Shown piece by piece: positions 1-7,887 of a stretch of 37,426 nucleotides of DNA. Source of the DNA: CAZFCK01 sp964517355 (GTDB lineage Bacteria; Desulfobacterota; Desulfovibrionia; Desulfovibrionales; Desulfovibrionaceae). A model generated the notes under the pieces. It was not told the origin of the DNA and did not search any database. It saw only the letters and a program-made list of their open reading frames with translations. Position 1 is the stretch's first letter. Every line of letters starts with the position of its first letter. A program made the position numbers and the translations under genes. The stretch lies in the NCBI GenBank assembly GCA_964517355.1, contig CAZFCK010000017.1:1-37426 (forward strand), given 5' to 3'.

Positions 1-2407
1 TGCCTCCATATGTAGAGGCAATATTAGTACAGTTATTTAGCGGACGCAACACTAGTGTCGCATTGGTTACCCCAAGTTTTTCATCTAGTTTTCTGACATT
101 TTGGTAGTATTCATTTGAAGAGCAGTATGACCATAAAGCTGAAAGGTGACTAGGGTCGTTTGATGCCAAGACAGCGACGTTGTTGTCAAAGAATCCGCCT
201 AAATATAAAGTTGCAGGTAGTTTACGAGTTTGTGTGATTACTATTCCTGGCTTCTCGTGTGCTCCTTCACCCCTAATAGCCGCTTTTGGGTTTTTCGATA
301 AATGCCCTTTCCCTTTTTCCCATAGTAAAATGTTCTCTAATCCTGTGTAAAAGGCTGTTGATTGAAATGTTCCATGCTGCAATTCCCACTGTTCATTGAT
401 GCGTGCCAGCTCCCAATATTTTTTCCCATAAAATGAGTAGTCCGCAGTCGAAGGCCCTTGAAATGACCACGCATACTTTTCAATCAAGCTAATACCGGTG
501 AAGTTTTCAAATGTATATTTTGCATCAGGTGAATTTACTATATTATTCTTGCTGGTTAACGAGATACTGTTTTTTCTTACCTCCTGCGATCTGCTATCCT
601 CATCTGTCGATGTGGCTTCAACTCCTTTGACACTATAATTGTCTCGCGGTTCAACCTTTGAAACAATTGATAGAGCTCGCAGCACATCCCAGCTTGCTTT
701 CGCAGTTGCACCAGAACCAATTTTTGCCAACAAATGAATTGTTGACTCATTTAATAAGTCAAGGCGTAAGCTTTCATACGATTTTATATAATACCAGTTG
801 ACAGGGGTAACGGAACAATGTGTACCCCCCTGTAGCAAAAATTCCTTGAATCTTTTTATGAAGACGGTAGCTATGTCTGCGTCTCCACTTTTATAGTAAG
901 ATGAAAGAAATTGCTGTAGTTTTGGCGATTGTTTTCCTTTTGCCAAATATGGAGGATTCGTAAATATCAAACTGTACCTTGAAGAAAGCAAGGTCGATGC
1001 CTTCGATAAGCCCCTTGCAACAATCCCTAGCTCTTTTTTCTGATCATCTCCGTCTCCAGATAGCACTTTGGTCAACAGCGGAGATATATCGTTCAGATTA
1101 ATGCCAAATATGGAGTGCTTATTTATGCTGGCTTCAGGGTTGACCAGGCTACCCAAAATTGGAGCATCTTTAAATTCTTTATAAAGCTCCTTTAGGATCA
1201 ATCGTAGGTTAGTATCACTACCTGCAATATCTTCCCACTGAGCTTCTCCTGTGCTAATTGAGAGACCACAACATGCTAAATTTAATTCCGGCAATGCCCT
1301 ATAACCGTTAGTTCCTGCATAGCTCCAAGCTGCTAGTGCCAGTGCAAAGGCTGCCAGTTCCACACAGCGTTGATCCAGCTCCAGTCCATGGATATTCTGT
1401 CTGAGAACGGCATCCACGGCATCTTTAGCCGACAAGCCTTCCAATTCCATGCGCATGGGAACCAGCATCAGGAATGCCGCAACCAGGAAATGACCAGAGC
1501 CGCAGCAGGGGTCTAGGGTTTTCAGCTCGCTCAGGTTCTCAGGCCATTTGTCGAAAGTTCCGGCGGCGGGAGCCCATATGCCATTCTCATCCTGAACAAA
1601 GCGAAGGTATTCAAGCGGCACGCCTGGGATCGAGGCCTTGCGCCGAAGTTCTTCCTCGTTTTGGGCTGTTCGCAAGTCCTCTTCACTCAAGCGCCTGGCC
1701 GCCCACCATGCTCCCAAGGAGTTGTCGAGCAGGAAGCTGACCATGTAGGGTTCGGTGAACAGCTGCGTAACCGCAGGGAGTTCCCTGGCTCCGATTTTCA
1801 CTTCCGAGGCGTTCACCTCATCCTTTCGCTTGGCCTGCCAGAACTGATAGACCCACCCCAATGAGTCTGAAGCGGTGAAGACTTCAACGGGCAGCTCAGC
1901 CGCCAGACGTTCCAGCGCCTGTTGGTGCTCCGGGGGGAGGACAAGCTGGAACACAGGGGAGTCGAGCCTGAAAATCTGGGGCAACATGCGCGAGGCGAAA
2001 CGAGCCGCAAGCTCCCACCCGTTGGCAGCGCCTTCCTCTGCGGCCAGGTCTTCACACTCCTCCAAGGTGACGGCAACCGGCGCGTCAGGGTCCGGGTACA
2101 TGAGCAGGTTATTCTCTGCCAGGAATCGGGCAAAGAGCATACGGTGCCAATGCTCATAGGCGACTTCTTCAACAAGCCGGTCCATGGTGCGGACCTTGCC
2201 GCCGTTGAGCATATCGCCAAGCTGCCTGCCGTGAGCCCTAAGCCTTCTGCGCAGCACTCGCTCTTCTTCATCCAGATGAGACGGCGGGGCTGTATCCATC
2301 ACCCCCAAATGGTTCAAAGCGGCATTGGCGGCGGCTTCGGCTACGTCACGGGCTTCCTTGACGGTCCGCTCCAACGTTCCCCTGAGAGACTTTTCTAACG
2401 GCTGCAT
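1..2407 (-). CDS. pglX: PglX/BrxX, BREX adenine-N6 DNA methyltransferase (3' end outside window)
   Basis: Reading the minus strand from the ATG at 2407 gives an open frame to the window edge, about 802 residues with no stop; family members run to about 1200. PglX methylates adenine at a non-palindromic site to mark host DNA in BREX and is also needed for phage exclusion. Seen in the sequence: a helical N-terminal part, the SAM-binding motif DPCCGSGHF at about residues 299-307, and the catalytic NPPY motif of N6-adenine methylases at about 484-487, followed by the start of the target-recognition part. It lies 17 bp downstream of brxC and is surely in the same operon. Base composition changes inside the gene: roughly the first 360 codons are GC-rich like brxC, while the rest is clearly more AT-rich. 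The C-terminal specificity region is not visible. Confidence 0.93.
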   Translation of the reverse strand, partial: MQPLEKSLRGTLERTVKEARDVAEAAANAALNHLGVMDTAPPSHLDEEERVLRRRLRAHGRQLGDMLNGGKVRTMDRLVEEVAYEHWHRMLFARFLAENNLLMYPDPDAPVAVTLEECEDLAAEEGAANGWELAARFASRMLPQIFRLDSPVFQLVLPPEHQQALERLAAELPVEVFTASDSLGWVYQFWQAKRKDEVNASEVKIGARELPAVTQLFTEPYMVSFLLDNSLGAWWAARRLSEEDLRTAQNEEELRRKASIPGVPLEYLRFVQDENGIWAPAAGTFDKWPENLSELKTLDPCCGSGHFLVAAFLMLVPMRMELEGLSAKDAVDAVLRQNIHGLELDQRCVELAAFALALAAWSYAGTNGYRALPELNLACCGLSISTGEAQWEDIAGSDTNLRLILKELYKEFKDAPILGSLVNPEASINKHSIFGINLNDISPLLTKVLSGDGDDQKKELGIVARGLSKASTLLSSRYSLIFTNPPYLAKGKQSPKLQQFLSSYYKSGDADIATVFIKRFKEFLLQGGTHCSVTPVNWYYIKSYESLRLDLLNESTIHLLAKIGSGATAKASWDVLRALSIVSKVEPRDNYSVKGVEATSTDEDSRSQEVRKNSISLTSKNNIVNSPDAKYTFENFTGISLIEKYAWSFQGPSTADYSFYGKKYWELARINEQWELQHGTFQSTAFYTGLENILLWEKGKGHLSKNPKAAIRGEGAHEKPGIVITQTRKLPATLYLGGFFDNNVAVLASNDPSHLSALWSYCSSNEYYQNVRKLDEKLGVTNATLVLRPLNNCTNIASTYGG

Positions 2408-2424
2408 TGGCGTATATCCTGTTC

Positions 2425-5400
2425 TTAGCGTATGCCCACCGGGCCTTTGGCCAGGGCTTCCTTGAGTGTATCCGCAACGTCCTTGGCCCAGGCCTCAATA
2501 TCGGCCTCTGTCTTCATTGTGGGTTTGGGAATGTGGATGAACTGCACCTCGGGCTCAAGCAATTCTGCGGCTCCCCGCAAGACCTCATCAAAACGGCTGG
2601 GCATGGCTGCCACGCGATCGATAAAACTGGAAAGCGAGATGCGTCCAAGGGTTTGCAGGATGGCGTCTGTTGACTCCACGTTAACCTGGGGCTGTTCAGC
2701 TCCTGTGAGTTTTTGCCCCGCCAGCAACTCATTACGTTGCTCAGGCTCCAGCTGCTTCCAGTTGGCATCTTCACGAAGACGATCCATGCCGCTCTCGTGT
2801 CTGGTTTTATACTGGGTATCGAGGTCATTCAGGGCATCGCGCAAGGTTTGCGTCACGTTGGCGATAATGGGCTCCACCTGGCAGGGTTCGGCCAGGAGCA
2901 AACGCTGCTCCTCAATGGTTTTGGCCTGGCTGGCAAAGACCTCGGCGTCTTTCAATGATTCCGAATGACGAAGCAACCGGGTGAGGATGTCCCAACGCGG
3001 GGATCTTTTAGCGATTTTCTCTGCCGTTTCGGACCATTGGTCAAAAGCCTGGGTAAAGGCTTCACGCTGGTTGTAGAGGGAGAGAAGCTGTTCATTGCCC
3101 CCTGTGAGCCTGAGTTCTTCCAGGGCCTTTGTATCGGGCTTTGCAGGCTTTGGAGGGTCGCCTCCGGCACGCTCGGCCAGGTCCATCATGGTCTGAATAA
3201 AGTTGGGCATTGCCCCCAGTTCCTCACCATTTTTGAACTGAAGACCAACCTTCTGCAACAGCTTGCGTATCTGAAGCCGTTGAGGGGTCGTAACCGTTGC
3301 GGACTCCACTTTGAAGAACGTCTTGCCAATGGCCTTGCGTTCGAGGTTCTTGAAGTCCAGGGCTTGCCCGCGTTCGTCCTGCGCTCTGATAAGCCCCGCG
3401 ACAAGGAGCACCTGGAGGCCGCCGTCCACAGCATCACGAGACCAGCCATAGGGGGCTGATTCGAATGTGTCACGGATTTCGATACCTTTCTTTCCCGCAC
3501 CAATGAAACCAAGAATGATCTTGCAGACAGGGTTGTTCGCTGCTTCCCCTTCGTCTCCTACAGCCTTGAGGGCGTCTGGCGCACCTTTCTGAGCCTTTGC
3601 GTACACCTTGTCCCATCCCGCATGGTCCGCCGGGTGGAATGAAGGAAAGAGGCGTTGCAGGGCGTTTCCTGCTGCTTCCGTAACCATCTCCTGGAGGTCG
3701 TTGCCGATGATTTCGTTGCCGCCCCCTTGGAATACCCGCGCTCCGGAGAATGCGTCATCGAGAAGTTCACGGATTTTGGCCTCAGCGGTGTCACGAGTGG
3801 TGGTCATGGCCGAACGGGCTTCATTGCCTTCTGAGGAATTGGGGGCTCCGCGTTTGTCCAGTGTAGCCTTCGCGGCTTTGAAGTTGATGAGATGGTGCCT
3901 GAGGTCATCTGCGGAGCGCTTAGGGATAAACACAAACACGGTTGGGGACTGATTGCCTGCCTGCCTTGCATCCGCCCGGACTGAGTTTTCATCGATGCTC
4001 CAGCCATCTCGAATCCAGACGCAGAGTTTCTTTTCGCAATCCTGGGGGAGCTGCGAGTCAAAGATGGGAAACAGGTCACGCGAAACCTTGGCCGCTCCCT
4101 GGAGAAGCGTTCGTTTGGTCACGGTCTCGCTGAACTTCGCTTTTATCCTGTCGTTGCGTTCGGCCTCAATGCGATGGGACTCATTGGCGATCAGGTTGCG
4201 CTGGCTCAGGAACTCATCATTCCAGGCGGCGCTTTCCTCTGTCTGGATGCGGTACTCCTCGCCAACCATCATCAAAAGTTCGCATTTATCAAGTAGCTTG
4301 GGGAGGTTGGCCCGAAGGTCGCTGCTTCCCTTGGCAAGGTCTTCAACCATGAGATCGGCAATGGTATCGACCGTGGCCTTGATGCCGACTTCCTTATTGG
4401 CCGCAGCCAGTTTGTTGACCAAAAATATCAGTCCGCAAGCGCGGGCCAGTAATTTTTCATCTTCCGCGCCCGCTATCCAGCTCATGGTCTTTTCGTGCAA
4501 CTTGCGAGGCAGAATCCTTGATTGAAGAAGCTTCTCGGCGGAATCGAAGTAGAGGTAGTCCGCCGGGATGGTGCTCCCCAGAGGTGCCTTCAGATTGGTC
4601 TGAATGGCCTTGTGGATCATGCTGAGCTGGTTTCGCAGCTGACTGTCCGTGCCGGTTTGATCCAGGACACGCAAGGTGTGTTCCCAGAACCGCCTTCGAA
4701 CAGGAAGGATGGGGTAGTCCTTGGCCATATGCTGGAGGTCATCCTGCTGGTGGCTGAGGCTTGTCCCGGCAAGGTGGCGTGATATCTCTCCGAGATTGGT
4801 TTGCAACATATCGTCAATGGGAGAAATGGCTTCCGATTTCTTGGCCAGGATGACCTGTCTGATGACGGCTTCGACATCCGCGTCGGACAGTTCAACCCGA
4901 ATCGTAAAGCGCCCTTCAAACTTTTTCAGGTTGGCAGTGCCTGTGACCGCAGTTTGTCCTGTGCCGATGAACAACAGCTTTCCGCCTATGTTTTTGCAGC
5001 AGGCTTCCACTGCTTCCTGGACTTCATTTGCCCTTTGACTGTCTTCGCCTATGAACTGTTGGACCTCATCGAGAACAACGAGGGTGAGGGGGAATTTCCC
5101 TTCAACAGTCAAAGCATTTCTAATGGCCTTGATCATTGCCTCACTGCTGATATCCGGCACATATGGGTAGAGATTGTTCAACGTTTCAACACATGCTGCC
5201 GGAGTGGGAAAAAGATTGGGTTTGGCTTGAGCCAAAGCCTGGTGAAGGCCTTCGGCGACATAGAAGTTGTCGAGTTCTTCAATCCAGTCGCACCCTAAGT
5301 CTTCCACGGATTGCTTGACCTGCTCATAGATGCCTTCGGATTTGAGCCACATGACGAATCGAGCGACAGGGTACTGCTCGGGAAGGTTGGCGGACTTGAG

Positions 5401-5880
5401 AATGATCCGCAGCAAGGCGAGACGGACACTCCCACTTGCGCTAGCTCCAAGGGTGCCAGAAGCTGCATGGAGGCCACCGTGTCTCTTGGCTTGAGTTGTA
5501 AGCTCCTTCAGGTGGTCGCAAATTGCCCGAGGGAGATTGGCGATGCCGCGAGCGGATGCGCCGTCCGGGAAAATGGTGTCGCTCCAAAGGGCTCGCAGCA
5601 TTTTTACGAGGTGAGATTTACCAGAACCAAAAAAGCCGCTGACCCAAACACCTGGCTGCTCTGGTGCGTCACGATCTACATTGGCCAGAAAGGTGCGAAG
5701 AACATGCTCCATGCCTTTCTCGTACTGGCCATCACACACAAACGTTTCCAGTTCATATCGCAGAACTTCAAGGGCCTGAGATGTTGTGTCGTCATTTACG
5801 CTTGCAACGCCTTCGTTGACGAGTGTGCGAGTAGAAGGGTCTTTATAGTAGATGTCTCGGTTAAGCACGCTTGCCCCCAT
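2425..5880 (-). CDS. brxC: BrxC, BREX P-loop ATPase
   Basis: A protein of 1151 residues, close to the usual BrxC length of about 1200. BrxC is the large AAA-like ATPase shared by BREX systems, needed for both defence and methylation. The opening region (DIYYKDPSTR, then GVWVSGFFGSGKSHLVK) is typical of the family. The Walker A motif GFFGSGKS is at residues 82-89 and Walker B LTLVVLDE at 265-272. The rest is a long helical region. The ATG at 5880 overlaps the brxB stop codon by one base in a TAATG arrangement, which suggests translational coupling, and pglX follows after 17 bp. The gene is more GC-rich than brxB and brxA upstream, hinting at a mosaic operon. Several ORFs on the opposite strand are shadows. 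Confidence 0.95.
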   Translation of the reverse strand: MGASVLNRDIYYKDPSTRTLVNEGVASVNDDTTSQALEVLRYELETFVCDGQYEKGMEHVLRTFLANVDRDAPEQPGVWVSGFFGSGKSHLVKMLRALWSDTIFPDGASARGIANLPRAICDHLKELTTQAKRHGGLHAASGTLGASASGSVRLALLRIILKSANLPEQYPVARFVMWLKSEGIYEQVKQSVEDLGCDWIEELDNFYVAEGLHQALAQAKPNLFPTPAACVETLNNLYPYVPDISSEAMIKAIRNALTVEGKFPLTLVVLDEVQQFIGEDSQRANEVQEAVEACCKNIGGKLLFIGTGQTAVTGTANLKKFEGRFTIRVELSDADVEAVIRQVILAKKSEAISPIDDMLQTNLGEISRHLAGTSLSHQQDDLQHMAKDYPILPVRRRFWEHTLRVLDQTGTDSQLRNQLSMIHKAIQTNLKAPLGSTIPADYLYFDSAEKLLQSRILPRKLHEKTMSWIAGAEDEKLLARACGLIFLVNKLAAANKEVGIKATVDTIADLMVEDLAKGSSDLRANLPKLLDKCELLMMVGEEYRIQTEESAAWNDEFLSQRNLIANESHRIEAERNDRIKAKFSETVTKRTLLQGAAKVSRDLFPIFDSQLPQDCEKKLCVWIRDGWSIDENSVRADARQAGNQSPTVFVFIPKRSADDLRHHLINFKAAKATLDKRGAPNSSEGNEARSAMTTTRDTAEAKIRELLDDAFSGARVFQGGGNEIIGNDLQEMVTEAAGNALQRLFPSFHPADHAGWDKVYAKAQKGAPDALKAVGDEGEAANNPVCKIILGFIGAGKKGIEIRDTFESAPYGWSRDAVDGGLQVLLVAGLIRAQDERGQALDFKNLERKAIGKTFFKVESATVTTPQRLQIRKLLQKVGLQFKNGEELGAMPNFIQTMMDLAERAGGDPPKPAKPDTKALEELRLTGGNEQLLSLYNQREAFTQAFDQWSETAEKIAKRSPRWDILTRLLRHSESLKDAEVFASQAKTIEEQRLLLAEPCQVEPIIANVTQTLRDALNDLDTQYKTRHESGMDRLREDANWKQLEPEQRNELLAGQKLTGAEQPQVNVESTDAILQTLGRISLSSFIDRVAAMPSRFDEVLRGAAELLEPEVQFIHIPKPTMKTEADIEAWAKDVADTLKEALAKGPVGIR

Positions 5881-6431
5881 TAGTAGTCTTTGTCAGCGGT
5901 GATTGGAACAGCAAGGTAGTCCCAGCCATCATAGCCGTCCAAAAGCCGATAATTGTTATTTTCATAACTTCCAGGGAAAAAGACGAGAAGCCTGCCTTTA
6001 ACGCGAGGGGCAATTTTGTCCACGACTTCTTTTACTTTCAAAAATCCAAACAAAGAGCCGACCCCCTTCAAGGCAACAACACAGCTTTGGTCGTCACTTG
6101 ATTGGGATATCATCTCATTAAAAGAATAAAGAATAAATTCGAGATACCTGTGCATGAGAGTATGAAGCAGATCTGGCTTAGAAAAATATTTTGCAGCATA
6201 TTTTTGTGTCATAAGCCAAGTAGGAAATGTATTTGTTATGTCAAAAAGAGACCAGTTGTGACCAGATTGAATTGTTGTCAGTTCAAATTCATCAATCTTG
6301 GCTCGAAGTGTACGTTCGTCTTTTTCATTATAGACACAAAATATTACTCTTTGAGATGCAGCTGAATCCGCTCTCCAGGGAATGGAGATATACTTTGTGT
6401 ACTGCTGGAGCAGCAACTTAACTTTGCTCAT
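5880..6431 (-). CDS. brxB: BrxB, BREX protein (DUF1788)
   Basis: A protein of 183 residues, matching the usual BrxB size of about 200. It is a core BREX component essential for defence, with an unclear biochemical role. Features fitting DUF1788 are the early region with RVIFCVYNEKDERTLRAKID, a central segment with VVALKGVGSLFGFLKV, and the ending GRLLVFFPGSYENNNYRLLD followed by WDYLAVPI. The start at 6431 overlaps the end of brxA by 14 bp, and the stop overlaps the brxC start by one base, so the three genes form one translational unit. The gene is clearly AT-richer than brxC. The call rests on the motif at the C-terminus and on position between brxA and brxC. Confidence 0.9.
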   Translation of the reverse strand: MSKVKLLLQQYTKYISIPWRADSAASQRVIFCVYNEKDERTLRAKIDEFELTTIQSGHNWSLFDITNTFPTWLMTQKYAAKYFSKPDLLHTLMHRYLEFILYSFNEMISQSSDDQSCVVALKGVGSLFGFLKVKEVVDKIAPRVKGRLLVFFPGSYENNNYRLLDGYDGWDYLAVPITADKDY

Positions 6432-7212
6432 AAATTAGCTCCATTTCCTGTGCTGTGAGAAGACTGGGAAAACCAACCTCGCAGATATCGCCAATTCGCT
6501 TAAAAACGAGCAGGCCTTTCCGGGAAGCAGCTTCTGCCGATTCAATGACCGTGGCTTTATCGTGATCCAAGAGCTGAACGAACGGAGAAGAAAAAAGCAT
6601 GTCGCCTCGGCAGCCCGTAAGATATGCCAGCAGTAAGGAATAGGCTGTCGCCTCAGGAGAAATGATTGGAGTTGTGCGTTTCTTTTTTACCTTTCCTGTC
6701 AAATGACCTGCGAGCGTCCAAGAGCCATTTATGTTTTGGGCCGTAGAACGTAGTGTAGCCTTGCTAAACCGGTCGGGAGCCACGTCGGTAATAAATTTTT
6801 CTGTGTCTTCACGTGTTATGACTGTGTTTTTGTTCAACGCTATTATGAATGGGAAACTTAATCGAACCAGAGGGTCACGAGCGTAAGCCAACAGCATTGA
6901 CAATAAGCCAATGCTGTCAGGATTGCTTTTGCAAAATCGGCAATATGCACGGAATATAGCATAATCTGCATTCAGAGAATATAAGTCTGCGAGGTAACGG
7001 AAAGACAGCTTTCTTGAACGCCCAGAGCGTTTGCTTAAACAATTCTCTTCGATTATTAAACGCTGAAATTCTTCTTTTGGTGGGATGCGCTCATGCACAT
7101 ATCCCATCAAAGCTGACACCTCAGAAACCATTAATGTTCTTGATGTGTGTGGCCCACCTTTTTCAAAGCTAAATCCAAAGGCAGTGAGTAGTTTTTCTTG
7201 TTTATTTGACAT
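6418..7212 (-). CDS. brxA: BrxA, BREX protein (DUF1819)
   Basis: The most likely start is the ATG at 7212 (MSNKQEKLLTAFGF), giving 264 residues; an upstream in-frame start at 7248 would intrude further into the preceding gene. BrxA is a small, mostly helical, DNA-binding core component of BREX. The family hallmarks seen are an early SRTLMVSEVSALMGYV segment, a central YADLYSLN-like helical stretch, an alternating set of hydrophobic helices, and a C-terminal winged-helix-like part before the stop. Identification leans on gene order, directly upstream of brxB and brxC, more than on any single motif. It overlaps the helix-turn-helix gene by 11 bp and brxB by 14 bp. AT-rich compared with brxC. 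Slightly longer than the common 200-residue form. Confidence 0.82.
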   Translation of the reverse strand: MSNKQEKLLTAFGFSFEKGGPHTSRTLMVSEVSALMGYVHERIPPKEEFQRLIIEENCLSKRSGRSRKLSFRYLADLYSLNADYAIFRAYCRFCKSNPDSIGLLSMLLAYARDPLVRLSFPFIIALNKNTVITREDTEKFITDVAPDRFSKATLRSTAQNINGSWTLAGHLTGKVKKKRTTPIISPEATAYSLLLAYLTGCRGDMLFSSPFVQLLDHDKATVIESAEAASRKGLLVFKRIGDICEVGFPSLLTAQEMELIYEQS

Positions 7213-7390
7213 TGCGTGTATCTGCCCCGCCGCTTTTAACCCACTCATCTACCTCTTCCTTGCGAAATTTCCACATCTTACCCATGCGATGAGCAGGCAT
7301 CCCTTTGTCGGCGATCCACTTGTAAATAGTATCTCTCTTTATGCCCAGGTATTCAGCCATTTCATCGACTGAGTGCCACTTGTCATCCAT
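7202..7390 (-). CDS. Small excisionase/MerR-like helix-turn-helix protein heading the BREX operon
   Basis: A 62-residue protein starting at the ATG at 7390, chosen because GGAGG lies five bases upstream; a TTG at 7402 is also open but would swallow that ribosome site. The sequence has the helix-turn-helix excisionase pattern: VDEMAEYLGIKRDTIYKWI, then MPAHRMGKMWKFRKEEVDEW, which fits the common HTH_17 fold. It overlaps brxA by 11 bp and so is the first gene of the BREX operon. Known BREX regulators (BrxR) are larger WYL-domain proteins; this one is different. It could autoregulate the operon or act as a recombination directionality factor of the surrounding island. Which of these it does cannot be told from sequence. 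Confidence 0.82.
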   Translation of the reverse strand: MDDKWHSVDEMAEYLGIKRDTIYKWIADKGMPAHRMGKMWKFRKEEVDEWVKSGGADTRNVK

Positions 7391-7887
7391 TTGTGCCTCC
7401 AAGCAAAAAAAAAACGACCAGAAAAATCGGCAATAACTCGGTCAAAATCGATTATTCAAGGACCATTATGTGGATTAAACTTAACCGTCAATGCTGGGGC
7501 CATCATTGACACTCTCCATCTTCTGGATAGTATGGAAGTCTTCTTGTCTTCCAAGATGGAGAACAACTGTAACCCTCTGAAGTGTTCTCGGGCCAGAGAA
7601 GAAATACAAAGGCTCTCTAAGCGGACGGGATTATAATCCCCACCCACCAATCAAGATAGCCGCTTTGCCGCAACCCTGACGGATATGTCCGGCCTCCAAT
7701 TGACCGGGGTACTCAAGGCACGGTGTGATGAGTTGACGCCCCAGAGGACAGGTCTGATAATCTCAAGCAGGGCGAACCTACGTCTGTCAAGGTTCTCGAA
7801 GTGCGCGGATGTATATATACTATTTCCTGTTTACTTTTCCATATTATCGTTATTGTTCGGATGCTACTTTATAGTAGCCCAACTATT
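7391..7887. other. Non-coding interval between mobilisation and BREX operons
   Basis: 497 bases without a convincing gene. Both flanking operons run leftward, so it holds the end of the mob transcript and the promoter of the BREX operon. It contains two adjacent hairpins (7487-7510 and 7514-7561) and a perfect 14-bp palindrome at 7627-7640. A run of A residues (T on the coding strand) lies just before the BREX ribosome site at about 7407-7415. No clear -10/-35 pair could be assigned. Short ORFs here lack ribosome sites and family resemblance. Confidence 0.6.
7487..7561. repeat. Two adjacent inverted-repeat hairpins
   Basis: First hairpin: GTCAATG at 7487-7493 pairs with CATTGAC at 7504-7510 (7 bp, 10-base loop). 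Second: CTCCATCT at 7514-7521 pairs with AGATGGAG at 7554-7561, continued by TGGAAG at 7533-7538 with CTTCCA at 7548-7553, leaving an 11-base bulge on one side. Neither is followed by a T-run on either strand, so they are not ordinary terminators. Position between a mobilisation operon and a BREX promoter leaves oriT, regulatory RNA or protein-binding site as options. Confidence 0.5.

Noticed and set aside
1..20. Imperfect palindrome TGCCTC...GAGGCA at the left edge
   Set aside because: It lies inside the pglX coding sequence, is short, and has no support as a site.
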